A stretch of DNA of 64,000 nt from Streptomyces fungicidicus. GTDB lineage: Bacteria; Actinomycetota; Actinomycetes; Streptomycetales; Streptomycetaceae. Made by a program: the position numbers and the translations under genes. The number at the start of each line of letters is the position of its first letter. The first letter of the stretch is position 1. Of the stretch, positions 26,363-34,510 are shown piece after piece. Where the stretch lies: positions 2,356,001 through 2,420,000 of the forward strand of contig NZ_CP023407.1 in the NCBI RefSeq assembly GCF_003665435.1. The letters run 5' to 3'. The notes under the pieces were generated by a model. That model made no database searches. It was not told the origin of the DNA and saw nothing but the letters and a program-made list of their open reading frames with translations.

Positions 26363-26782
26363 GTGTCCGCCGTCTCCGTCCTCCGCACCGTCGCCACCCC
26401 GAAGAAGGCGCTCGCCGGCGCCGTGCTCTCCGCCGCCGCCTGCGGCACGCTGATGGCAGCCGCACCCGCGCAGGCCGCGACCACGGGAGGGGCCACCCCG
26501 GCCCAGTCGACCGCGAAGAAGATGATCGGCGACTCGGCGCAGTACCAGTGCTTCTCGAAGATCGTCCAGCACGAGAGCAACTGGAACCACCGCGCGACCA
26601 ACGCCTCCAGCGGCGCCTACGGCCTGGTCCAGGCCCTGCCCGGCTCCAAGATGGCCTCGGCGGGCTCCGACTGGAAAACCAACCCCGCCACGCAGATCCA
26701 GTGGGGTCTCGACTACATGAAGGACCGTTACGGCAGCCCCTGCGGCGCCTGGGACTTCTGGCAGTCCAACGGCTGGTACTGA
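26363..26782 (+). CDS. Secreted SLT/Rpf-like lytic transglycosylase domain protein
   Basis: 139 residues from GTG 26363, with GAAAGG upstream. The signal peptide ends near APAQAATTG (about residue 38). The catalytic Glu is in KIVQHESNWNH, followed by SSGAYGLVQALPGSKMAS and the C-terminal WDFWQSNGWY, all hallmarks of small actinobacterial SLT-fold proteins. It should cleave glycan strands of peptidoglycan outside the cell, and in Streptomyces such proteins act in germination and growth. It is monocistronic with a strong terminator. Confidence 0.92.
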   Translation: MSAVSVLRTVATPKKALAGAVLSAAACGTLMAAAPAQAATTGGATPAQSTAKKMIGDSAQYQCFSKIVQHESNWNHRATNASSGAYGLVQALPGSKMASAGSDWKTNPATQIQWGLDYMKDRYGSPCGAWDFWQSNGWY

Positions 26783-26796
26783 CAGCCCCTCGAACC

Positions 26797-26835
26797 GAAG
26801 GCGGCGGCCCCCCGATCCCCGGGGCCGCCGCCTTC
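26797..26835. terminator. Hairpin terminator
   Basis: A perfect 15-bp stem GAAGGCGGCGGCCCC (26797-26811) with its complement at 26821-26835 and a 9-base loop. It lies between the SLT gene and the convergent GT87/PAP2 gene. Confidence 0.85.
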
Positions 26836-26858
26836 GCCTCTTTCCCGCCCCGCGTCGG

Positions 26859-28880
26859 TCAACGCGGCCGCCCCGTCTCCACGTTCCCGGGGTCCGGCAG
26901 CGGCGGCCGGCTGCCGGCCCCGTCCGGGGCCACCGCCTCACGGGCGCGCGGGCCCTGGAGCAGGTACGTCAGTGCGAAGCCGCCGCCGACGACGAGTGCG
27001 CCGCCGGCCGCGTCCAGGAGCCAGTGGTTGCCGGTCGCGACGATCGCGGAGAGCGTGAACAGGGGGTGGAGCAGGCCGAGGGCCTTCATCCAGGTCCTCG
27101 GCGCGATGAGCGCGATCACCACTCCGCACCACAGGGACCAGCCGAAGTGCAGGGACGGCATCGCCGCGTACTGGTTGGTGCGGGCCGTCAGGGTGCCGTA
27201 TTCCGGCTGGGAGAAGTCCTGGACGCCGTGGACCGTGTCGATGATGCCGAGGCCCGGCATCAGGCGGGGCGGGGCGAGCGGGTAGAGCCAGAAGCCGACC
27301 AGGGCGAGGAGCGTGGCGAAGCCGAGGGCCGAGCGGGCCCAGCGGTAGTCGACGGGGCGCCGCCAGTAGAGCAGGCCGAGGACCGTCAGCGGGACGGCGA
27401 AGTGGAACGACGTGTAGTAGAAGTCGAAGAACTCCCGCAGCCAGCCGACCTTCGCCACGGCGTGGTTGACCGCGTGCTCGATGTCCAGGTGGAGCAGGCG
27501 CTCGAGGTCCAGGATCTGCCGGGCGTGTTCCTCGGCGCGGGCGCGGCCCGCCGAGTTGCTGCCGCCGGTCGCGGCGAGCCGGACCTGCGCGTAGGCGGCG
27601 TAGGTGACGCGGATCAGCAGCAGTTCGAGCAGGAGGTTCGGGCGGATGAGGACCCGGCGCAGGAACGGCAGCAGCGGCACGGCCGCGAGACGGGCCGGTA
27701 CCGGTGGGGCGTACGGGGTCGGGGCGGGTGTCCGGAAGCAGGGCGAGGCGCGGGACAGGAAGGGGGCGGCGGTGGCGGCGGCGAGGGCGGCGAGGAGCAC
27801 GACGTTGTCGCGCACCGGGTGGAGGAACGCCATGTTCGGCAGCATCATCGTGGCCGGCAGCGTCATCACCAGGACGACGGCGACGGGCCACACCAGCCGG
27901 TCGCGGGCGCGTGTGCCCACCCGGCCCACCGCCGAGAGCAGCACCCACAGCAGCTGGTGCTGCCAGGCCGTCGGGGAGACGACTATGGCGGCGCAGCCGG
28001 TGACGGAGACGGCGAGCAGCAGCTGGCCGTCGTGGGCGTAGCGGACGGCGCGGCGCAGGGCGAGGACCAGGACGGCGGCGCCGAGCAGCAGGAAGAGGCC
28101 GATCTCCGGGAGGCCGTGCAGGCCGAGGCGGAGCAGGGCGGCGTGCAGGGACTGGTTGGCGAGGTCGTCGGCGGGTCCGCCGAGGCCGGCGCCCGCCAGG
28201 TGGTGGACCCAGTACGTGGACGAGTCCCGCGGCATCGCGGCCCAAGCGAGCGCGGTGGCCGCGGCGAAGGTCACCCCGGTGGCGGTGGCGGCCCGGCGGC
28301 GGCCGGTGAACCAGAGCAGCGGCGCGAAGAGGAGCAGGGTGGGCTGGAGGGCGGCGGCGAGGCCGATCAGTAAGCCGCCGGCGTACCGGCCGGGGGCGGC
28401 GAAGCAGCCCAGCAGGACGAGCAGCACCGGGATGACGCTGGTCTGGCCGAGCCAGAAGGTGTCGCGCACCGGCAGGGACAGCATGAGCAGGCTGACGGCG
28501 GCCGGGGCGGCGAGCGTCGCGGTGCGCCGGCCGACCGGCCGGGGCAGGGCGCGGGCGGCGACCGTGCCGAGGGCGACGACCAGCAGCAGGGTGCCGAAGG
28601 TCCAGCCCCAGCCGAGGGCTTGTTCAGCCGAACGAGTGAAGGGTTTGAGGACCAGTCCGCTGAAGGGCGTACCGGTGTACTCGGTGGAGTCGTAGAGGGA
28701 GCCGCTGGCGTGCAGCACGCCCCCGGGGCCCACCCAGGTCTCCAGGGCGGTCAGCCGTTCTCCGGGCGGGGTGGTGAGGACGGCGGCCAGCTGCCGTGCG
28801 GCGAGGAGCGCGGCGACCAGCCAGAGCCCCAGTCGCATGGTGCGCAGCCGCGCCGGGATGTGGTGATCCGCGTTCGTCAC
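26859..28880 (-). CDS. Bifunctional GT87 mannosyltransferase-like / PAP2 phosphatase, with TTA codon
   Basis: 673 residues from GTG 28880, preceded by GAGG. The N-terminal half (1-390) is a polytopic GT87/DUF2029 domain with eight or more helices. The family transfers sugars, often mannose, from polyprenyl phosphate. The C-terminal half is a PAP2-type lipid phosphatase with SLHFGWSLWCG and GNHWLLDAAGG carrying the catalytic His residues. Joining a polyprenyl-phosphate-sugar user to a lipid phosphatase suggests recycling of the lipid carrier or phospholipid remodelling at the membrane. Leu 170 is encoded by TTA (complement of 28371-28373), the rare bldA-dependent codon. Confidence 0.92.
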   Translation of the reverse strand: MTNADHHIPARLRTMRLGLWLVAALLAARQLAAVLTTPPGERLTALETWVGPGGVLHASGSLYDSTEYTGTPFSGLVLKPFTRSAEQALGWGWTFGTLLLVVALGTVAARALPRPVGRRTATLAAPAAVSLLMLSLPVRDTFWLGQTSVIPVLLVLLGCFAAPGRYAGGLLIGLAAALQPTLLLFAPLLWFTGRRRAATATGVTFAAATALAWAAMPRDSSTYWVHHLAGAGLGGPADDLANQSLHAALLRLGLHGLPEIGLFLLLGAAVLVLALRRAVRYAHDGQLLLAVSVTGCAAIVVSPTAWQHQLLWVLLSAVGRVGTRARDRLVWPVAVVLVMTLPATMMLPNMAFLHPVRDNVVLLAALAAATAAPFLSRASPCFRTPAPTPYAPPVPARLAAVPLLPFLRRVLIRPNLLLELLLIRVTYAAYAQVRLAATGGSNSAGRARAEEHARQILDLERLLHLDIEHAVNHAVAKVGWLREFFDFYYTSFHFAVPLTVLGLLYWRRPVDYRWARSALGFATLLALVGFWLYPLAPPRLMPGLGIIDTVHGVQDFSQPEYGTLTARTNQYAAMPSLHFGWSLWCGVVIALIAPRTWMKALGLLHPLFTLSAIVATGNHWLLDAAGGALVVGGGFALTYLLQGPRAREAVAPDGAGSRPPLPDPGNVETGRPR

Positions 28881-29270
28881 GCCTCGTCGGCCTCCCGCCC
28901 CATTCGCCTCACGCTGTGTGAGCGTGAGAGTGCACTGAGCGAACCCTATGAGCTCGTGCCCCTCCGTCTGGGACGCAGGCGACCTTCGCGCCGCCTGACG
29001 GACTCCCCGCATTTGTCCGGATCACGACACTCCGCAAGGGTTGCGGTTGCTTTGAAGTGGAGCGAGAAGGGTCACAGCAGAAGACCGTCCGGGGTGGTCG
29101 GAGGAGGTGCCGCGTGCCTGCGTATCGCGCACTTAGGTGCACTGTGCAGCTAAATGTGCACCGCCCGTAAGGGGCCGGAAGCCGCCTATCGTCGCCTTCT
29201 TCCGGCCCGCCCGACAGCGCCGCCGCGCGGACCCGTCCCTGTTCCCGTCGAAAGGTAGGCGAGCGTCGTT
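28881..29270. other. 390-bp divergent intergenic region
   Basis: No convincing gene. The region separates the GT87/PAP2 gene from the MHS transporter and contains the 21-bp operator-like palindrome at 29133-29153. An extra half-site GTGCACC lies at 29156-29162. GAAAGG at 29250-29255 is close to the transporter start. Confidence 0.5.
29133..29153. promoter_or_regulatory. 21-bp operator-like palindrome upstream of MHS transporter
   Basis: Left arm TTAGGTGCAC, central T, right arm GTGCAGCTAA. The arms are inverted repeats with a single mismatched pair. The inner TGCAC-T-GTGCA is perfect. It is AT-richer than its surroundings and lies 118 bp before the TTG start. The cognate regulator is not identified. 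Confidence 0.6.
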
Positions 29271-30680
29271 TTGTCGACTGTCTCAGTCGCCGCTCCCCCG
29301 TCCCCGCGGAAGGCGTCCCCGAAGCCCGGCACGGCCCATGCCCCCGCCCCGACCGTCACCGACCCGGCGCTCGTCCGGCGTGCCGTGAAGGCGGCCGCGC
29401 TGGGCAACGCGATGGAATGGTTCGACTTCGGTGTCTACAGCTATCTCGCGGTCACCCTGGGCAAGGTCTTCTTCCCCTCGGGCAGTCCCACCGCCCAGCT
29501 GCTGTCCACGTTCGGCGCCTTCGCCGCGGCGTTCCTGGTCCGCCCGCTCGGCGGCATGGTCTTCGGCCCGCTCGGCGACCGCGTGGGGCGGCAGAAGGTC
29601 CTCGCCCTCACCATGATCATGATGGCGGCGGGCACCTTCGCCATCGGAGTGATCCCCTCCTACGCCGCGATCGGCGTCGGCGCCCCGATACTGCTGCTGG
29701 CGGCCCGCCTGGTGCAGGGCTTCTCCACCGGCGGCGAGTACGCCGGCGCGTCCACCTTCATCGCCGAGTACGCACCCGACAAGCGGCGCGGCTTCCTCGG
29801 CAGCTGGCTGGAGTTCGGCACGCTCGCCGGGTACATCGGCGGCGCGGGCCTGGTCACCCTGATGACCGCGTTGCTCTCCTCCGAGGACCTGCTCTCCTGG
29901 GGCTGGCGCCTGCCGTTCCTGATCGCGGGCCCGATGGGCATCATCGGCCTCTATCTGCGGATGCGCCTGGAGGAGACCCCGGCGTTCGCGGCCGAGGTCG
30001 AGAGGGCCGAGAGCGAGCGCCCGAGGGTGCCGCTGCGCGAGATGGTGGCCGGCCAGTGGCGGGCGCTGCTGCTCTGCGTGGGCCTGGTGCTGGTCTTCAA
30101 CGTCACCGACTACATGCTGCTGTCGTACATGCCGAGCTACCTCACCAGCGAGCTGGGCTACGACGCCACGCACGGCCTGGCCGTCGTGCTCGGCGTGATG
30201 GCGCTGATGATGATCGTCCAGCCGTTCGCCGGGGCGCTGACCGACCGGGTCGGCCGCCGTCCGGTGATCGCGGCGGGCTGCGTCGGGTTCCTGGTGCTGT
30301 CCGTGCCGGCGCTGCTGCTGATCCGTGACGGCGGCCTGCTCGCGGTCGCCGCCGGCATGGGCGCGCTGGGTCTGCTGCTGGTCTGCTTCACCGCGGCCAT
30401 GCCGTCCGCGCTGCCCGCGCTGTTCCCGACCCGGGTCCGCTACGGCTCGCTGTCGATCGGCTTCAACGTCTCGGTCTCCCTGTTCGGCGGCACCACCCCG
30501 CTGGTGGTGACGGCCCTCATCGGCGCGACCGGCGACATGATGATGCCCGCCTACTACATGATGGCGGCGGCCGTGATCGGCGGTTTCGCGGTGTGGCGGA
30601 TGGCCGAGTCGGCGGGGCGCCCGCTGCCCGGTTCGGCGCCGTCGCTGGAGCCCGCCGGGACACACCCGGAAAAGGCCTGA
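29271..30680 (+). CDS. MFS transporter, metabolite:H+ symporter (MHS) family
   Basis: 469 residues, apparently from TTG 29271, since no ATG or GTG lies upstream of the conserved part. The N-terminus GNAMEWFDFGVYSYLAVTLG and the loop motif GPLGDRVGRQKVLALTMIMM are typical of ProP/KgtP-like MHS symporters, which take up osmolytes or carboxylates. Twelve hydrophobic helices can be counted. The substrate cannot be read from sequence. A strong palindrome lies in the promoter region, so expression is probably regulated. Confidence 0.9.
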   Translation: MSTVSVAAPPSPRKASPKPGTAHAPAPTVTDPALVRRAVKAAALGNAMEWFDFGVYSYLAVTLGKVFFPSGSPTAQLLSTFGAFAAAFLVRPLGGMVFGPLGDRVGRQKVLALTMIMMAAGTFAIGVIPSYAAIGVGAPILLLAARLVQGFSTGGEYAGASTFIAEYAPDKRRGFLGSWLEFGTLAGYIGGAGLVTLMTALLSSEDLLSWGWRLPFLIAGPMGIIGLYLRMRLEETPAFAAEVERAESERPRVPLREMVAGQWRALLLCVGLVLVFNVTDYMLLSYMPSYLTSELGYDATHGLAVVLGVMALMMIVQPFAGALTDRVGRRPVIAAGCVGFLVLSVPALLLIRDGGLLAVAAGMGALGLLLVCFTAAMPSALPALFPTRVRYGSLSIGFNVSVSLFGGTTPLVVTALIGATGDMMMPAYYMMAAAVIGGFAVWRMAESAGRPLPGSAPSLEPAGTHPEKA

Positions 30681-30758
30681 CGGGGGCGGACCGGCGGCGT
30701 ATGTTCGGTGGCGCTCCACGTTGGGGAAGCTGACCGGCCGTACGGAAGGTGCAGGTGC

Positions 30759-31436
30759 ATGAGCGAGTCGCGGCTCTGGCACGAGGTGGACGACTACTTC
30801 ACCGACCGCCTCCTGGGCGAGGCCCCCGACGAGGCGCTGGAGGCCGCCCTGCGCGACAGCGACGCCGCCGGCCTTCCGCCGATCGCCGTCTCGGCGCCGC
30901 AGGGCAAGCTGCTCCAGCTCCTCGCGCAGCTGCAGGGCGCCCGCGGCATCCTGGAGATCGGCACGCTCGGCGGCTACAGCACCATCTGGCTGGGCCGCGC
31001 CCTCCCGGCCGACGGGCGGCTGGTCACCCTGGAGTACGACCCCGCGCACGCGGAGGTCGCCGTGCGCAACATCGCCCGCGCGGGGCTCGACAAGCAGGTC
31101 GAGGTCCGGGTGGGCGCGGCGCTGGACTCGCTGCCCCGGCTGGCGGACGAGAACCCCGCCCCGTTCGACCTGGTCTTCATCGACGCCGACAAGGCGAACA
31201 ACGCGCACTACATGGAGTGGGCGCTCCGGCTGACCAGCGCGGGCAGCCTGATCGTCCTGGACAACGTCGTCCGGGGCGGCCGGGTGGCCGATCCGGACAA
31301 CGACGACCCGGACGTGGCGGGCACCCGCGCCGCCCTCGACCTGATCGGCAGCCACCCCCGGCTGACGGGTACGGCCGTCCAGACGGTCGGCGCCAAGGGC
31401 TACGACGGATTCGCCCTGGCGCGCGTACTGGCGTGA
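30759..31436 (+). CDS. O-methyltransferase, CCoAOMT-like
   Basis: 225 residues from ATG 30759. SAM-binding motif ILEIGTLGGYSTIWLGRAL, the metal-site stretch FDLVFIDADKANNAHYMEWA and LIVLDNVVRGGRV place it in the cation-dependent O-methyltransferase family, which methylates catechol-like hydroxyls. It lies 78 bp downstream of the MHS transporter on the same strand, so they could be cotranscribed. The physiological substrate is unknown. Confidence 0.93.
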   Translation: MSESRLWHEVDDYFTDRLLGEAPDEALEAALRDSDAAGLPPIAVSAPQGKLLQLLAQLQGARGILEIGTLGGYSTIWLGRALPADGRLVTLEYDPAHAEVAVRNIARAGLDKQVEVRVGAALDSLPRLADENPAPFDLVFIDADKANNAHYMEWALRLTSAGSLIVLDNVVRGGRVADPDNDDPDVAGTRAALDLIGSHPRLTGTAVQTVGAKGYDGFALARVLA

Positions 31437-31446
31437 GCCGGATGTA

Positions 31447-31839
31447 CTAGACCTCGTGGTAGAAGCCGACGTTGACGCTGCGCGGGGCGGTCCGGTCGTG
31501 GATGACGACCTCGCCGCTGCCGCCCCGGGGCAGCGCGACGGTGCCGCCGTAGGTGACGGGGTGGGCGTACTCGCCGACGGTAAGCCGGACCTCGGAGGAC
31601 GGCTCGGGCAGGGAGCCGCGCAGCCAGGTCACCTGCCAGGTCCCGTCCTGCGCGCACTGGAACTCCAGGTGGACCCGCGAGACGAACAGCCAGTCGTCCG
31701 GCGTCGACAGCCGGCACAGCGACTTGTCCCGCCCCACCCGCAGCACGGCGCCCGGCTCGCTGGGCGCGTCGGCCATGAGCATCCCGGCCGTGGCGCCCGC
31801 TTCCGCCTCGGACACCGCGGCCATGGTGAGTTCGAGCAC
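31447..31839 (-). CDS. FHA-domain protein
   Basis: 130 residues from GTG 31839, which has AAGGAG at ideal spacing. An FHA fold is indicated by VLRVGRDKSLCRLSTPDDWL, SRVHLEFQCAQDGTWQVTWL and the C-terminal strands VVIHDRTAPRSVNVGFY. FHA domains bind phosphothreonine peptides, and the Arg and Ser-Arg-x-His residues needed are present. No kinase gene is adjacent. It ends convergently 10 bp from the O-methyltransferase gene and is divergent from DUF1992. Confidence 0.82.
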   Translation of the reverse strand: MLELTMAAVSEAEAGATAGMLMADAPSEPGAVLRVGRDKSLCRLSTPDDWLFVSRVHLEFQCAQDGTWQVTWLRGSLPEPSSEVRLTVGEYAHPVTYGGTVALPRGGSGEVVIHDRTAPRSVNVGFYHEV

Positions 31840-31940
31840 GTGCGCTCCTTCTGAGACGTCCTGGCGGGCCGGAGGCGTCCGGCCGCACTGCCGCCGAATG
31901 ATAAAACGACCGGCTCCATGGCGTCCGGCACAATGGCCCC

Positions 31941-32363
31941 ATGACCGAGCGAAAGCCACCTGGCGTCGACTTCGAGTCCTGGGTCGACAAGCAGATCCGT
32001 GACGCGGCGGCGCGCGGTGAGTTCGAGCAGCTCGCGGGGGTGGGCAAGCCGCTCCCCCGTGAGGTCGAGAGCACGTACGACGAACTGTGGTGGGTCAAGC
32101 GGAAGATGGCCCGCGAGGGCTTCTCGGTGCTGCCGCCGGCCCTGGCCCTGCGCAAGGAGGCCGAGGACGCGCTGGAGGCGGCCCTCGCTGCGCCCTCGGA
32201 GCGGATCGTCCGGAAGATCCTCACGGAGATCAACGCGAAGATCAGCGAGATGATGTTCAAGCCGCCGCCCGGCCCCCCGCTGGGAAAGAAGCCGTACGAC
32301 GTCGAGGACGTCGTACGGCAGTGGCGGGAGCGCCGGGCGGCGGCGGGACGTTCAGACGCGTAG
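31941..32363 (+). CDS. DUF1992 (DnaJ homologue subfamily C28-like) protein
   Basis: 140 residues from ATG 31941. The sequence VDKQIRDAAARGEFEQLAGV, GKPLP and LRKEAEDALEAAL match the short DUF1992 family, which in eukaryotes is attached to a J domain but in bacteria stands alone. It is cytoplasmic and helical; the function is unknown. The 3' end overlaps the convergent repeat-protein gene by 12 bases. Confidence 0.88.
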   Translation: MTERKPPGVDFESWVDKQIRDAAARGEFEQLAGVGKPLPREVESTYDELWWVKRKMAREGFSVLPPALALRKEAEDALEAALAAPSERIVRKILTEINAKISEMMFKPPPGPPLGKKPYDVEDVVRQWRERRAAAGRSDA

Positions 32364-33197
32364 CAGCCGCTCCGCCAGCTCGCGGTAGTCGCGCAGGGCG
32401 AGGCGCAGCCGCTCGGTGTCGGCGGCGGTGGCGCCCGCCGCGGCACCGTCCGCGCCGTCCGCGCCGTCGGTCTGCCAGGACTGCCGCAGGGCGCGGCGCC
32501 GCTCCGTCACCGAGTCCGTGAGGCGCTCGGTGAGCTCCCGCAGGACCAGGTCGGCCTCCTGCACGGCGTCCCGCGGCTCGTCGACGAACCCTGCGACGGC
32601 GTGCCGCAACCGCCCGGAGAGCTTGTCGCTGTCACCGGCCGCGAGCAGACGGGCACCGGAGGTCCGGTCACCGTCATGGTGCTCGGTGCCGGCGGCGGCC
32701 GTACGGTCGCCGCCGTGCAGCGTGCCGGTCGCGGTGGTCAGGTCACCGTCGTGATACGTGCCGGCGGCGGGCGTCCGGTCGCCGCCGTGCAGCGTGCCCG
32801 CGGCGGCGGTCCTGTCGCCTTCGCGATGCGTCCCGGTGGCGGCGGCAGCCGTACGGTCGCCGTCATAGTGCGTGCCCTTGGCGGGCGTGCGGGCGCCGTC
32901 GTGCAGGGTGCCGGTCGCGGTGGTCAGGTCACCGTCGTGGTACGTGCCGGCGGCGGGCGTGCGGTCGCCGTCGTGCAGCGTGCCCGCGGCGGGCGTCCGG
33001 GCGTCGTCGTGGTGGGTGGCGGTGGCCGGCGGGTCGCCGGGCAGTGAGGGTGCGGCCGGGGGCGTGCGCCCGGCGTCGACGGCGGTGCGGTCCGCTTCCG
33101 TGCGGGACACGCGGGGGTCCGGGTCCTGGACGCCGGGAGCGGTGGGGTGCCCCTCGGGGGCGGGTACGTCGCCGGGGCGGCGGCTCGCGTCGGTCAT
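32352..33197 (-). CDS. Tandem-repeat protein with about ten HDGDRTxAAGT units
   Basis: 281 residues from ATG 33197. Residues 63-184 are about ten copies of a 12-residue unit [H/Y][D/G]G[D/A][R/L]T-x-A-x-GT-x, for example HDGDRTPAAGTY and HDGDLTTATGTL. The five-unit block starting with the DRTPAAGTY unit occurs twice, pointing to recent duplication. The last 95 residues are a helical domain (DEPRDAVQEADLVLRELTER) resembling the middle of the next upstream protein. No signal peptide is seen. It lies 3 bp after the stop of the membrane-anchored paralogue, so the two are an operon. The function is unknown. Confidence 0.82.
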   Translation of the reverse strand: MTDASRRPGDVPAPEGHPTAPGVQDPDPRVSRTEADRTAVDAGRTPPAAPSLPGDPPATATHHDDARTPAAGTLHDGDRTPAAGTYHDGDLTTATGTLHDGARTPAKGTHYDGDRTAAAATGTHREGDRTAAAGTLHGGDRTPAAGTYHDGDLTTATGTLHGGDRTAAAGTEHHDGDRTSGARLLAAGDSDKLSGRLRHAVAGFVDEPRDAVQEADLVLRELTERLTDSVTERRRALRQSWQTDGADGADGAAAGATAADTERLRLALRDYRELAERLLRV

Positions 33198-33200
33198 CGG

Positions 33201-33857
33201 TCAGCTCTCCTTCGCCTGGCGCCGGTGGAACAGCGACGAGGTGGTGTGGCCGCTGCGGGCGGCCGGGGCCGTACGGTCTCCGTCCGGGCGGTGGCGTCCG
33301 CCCTCGTGCCGGGACGGCCTGACCAGTTCCTCGAACAGGGCGCGCGCTCCGACGAGCGCCTCGCGCATCTCCTCGGTGCCGGCGCCGTCGTGCGCGCCGG
33401 TCTGCACCATGCGGTGCACGCGCCGGTAGCCCTCGACGCGGTGGGCGTGGTGCACGGACAGCGCGGCGAGCTGCTCCTCGTACTGCCCGTCGGCGGGGAA
33501 ACCGCGGGCCGCGGCGAGTTCGGCGATCAGCCGGTCGGCCTCGGCGACCGCCTCCCGCGGCGCGTCGACGAACCGTTCCTGGGTCGCCGTCCAGCGCGCC
33601 TCGAACCGCTCCCGCTCGGCGGGCTCCAGCGGCCGTTCGCGCAGGTCGCCGTGGCGCTCCACGCGCTGGGCGAGCTCCCGCTCGGCGGCCTTGGTGTCCC
33701 CGTCGTGCCGGGCGACGGCACGCTCGTACTCGGGGCCGAAGCGCCGCTTCAGGCCGGCGCCGTGCCGCGGACCGCGGGCGCGCAGGCTCAGGACGGCCGC
33801 GACGGCGACAACGACCGCAACAATCACGATCAACGCAATGATCAGGCCAGTGGACAT
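33201..33857 (-). CDS. N-terminally anchored helical protein, paralogue of the repeat protein
   Basis: 218 residues from ATG 33857. A single N-terminal helix (LIIALIVIVAVVVAVAAVLS) is followed by a charged helical domain with RFGPEYERAVARHDGDTKAA and DAPREAVAEADRLIAELAAA. The second motif matches EPRDAVQEADLVLRELTERL of the neighbouring repeat protein, so the pair shares a domain, one copy anchored and one soluble. The C-terminus has one RPDGDRTAPAA segment like the neighbour's repeats. The domain is conserved but functionally uncharacterised as far as I know. Confidence 0.82.
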   Translation of the reverse strand: MSTGLIIALIVIVAVVVAVAAVLSLRARGPRHGAGLKRRFGPEYERAVARHDGDTKAAERELAQRVERHGDLRERPLEPAERERFEARWTATQERFVDAPREAVAEADRLIAELAAARGFPADGQYEEQLAALSVHHAHRVEGYRRVHRMVQTGAHDGAGTEEMREALVGARALFEELVRPSRHEGGRHRPDGDRTAPAARSGHTTSSLFHRRQAKES

Positions 33858-34009
33858 GAATGCCTTCCGGGTCTCGGCCGGGTCGGCCCTCCTCTCGGGC
33901 CGGTCCACTCCGTGTTGCCCGAAGGTTCACGCACAAACAGTCCCGGTCCGTCACCGTCCGGCACGGTTATTCACTTGGGGCCGGGCGGAGGGCCGCCGAG
34001 AATGCGGGC

Positions 34010-34501
34010 ATGGTCTGGACCGTCGCCCCCGAGCCCCACGACTCCCCCGTCGCCGCCGCGCTGTGGCGCGCGTACTACACGGAGGTCAGCGACCGCTGGT
34101 ACCTGCTGCACCAGGGGCGCCGCACCGACCCGGAGGAGCTGGAGCGCGAAGTCGCCGCCGTGTCGGGGGCCGACCTCGCGCCGCCGAAGGGCCTGCTGCT
34201 GGTCGCGCGGTACGCGGACCGGCCGGCCGGCAGTGCGGGCTTCCGGCTGCTGGACGCCAACACCGCCGAGCTGACCCGGGTGTTCCTGTACGAGGGGATG
34301 CGGGGCCGGGGCGGTGCGGCGCTGCTGGTGCGGGCGGCCGAGGAGGCGGCCCGTGCCGCGGGCGCCGGCCGGATGCTCCTGGACACCCGCGGGGACCTCG
34401 TCGAGGCCCGGGCCCTGTACGCCCGGCTCGGCTACACGGAGACCGCGCCGCACAACGCCGACCCGTACGCCGAGCACTGGTTCGCGAAGCGGCTGCGCTG
34501 A
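34010..34501 (+). CDS. GNAT-family N-acetyltransferase
   Basis: 163 residues from ATG 34010. The acetyl-CoA binding region is AELTRVFLYEGMRGRGGAAL (V-x-x-x-x-R-G-x-G-x-A type), with LLDTRGDLVEARALYARLGY after it, the typical GNAT motifs A and B. It is cytoplasmic; the substrate is unknown. It lies alone between two minus-strand genes and ends 9 bp from the convergent MFS fusion gene. Confidence 0.9.
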   Translation: MVWTVAPEPHDSPVAAALWRAYYTEVSDRWYLLHQGRRTDPEELEREVAAVSGADLAPPKGLLLVARYADRPAGSAGFRLLDANTAELTRVFLYEGMRGRGGAALLVRAAEEAARAAGAGRMLLDTRGDLVEARALYARLGYTETAPHNADPYAEHWFAKRLR

Positions 34502-34510
34502 CGGCGGGCG

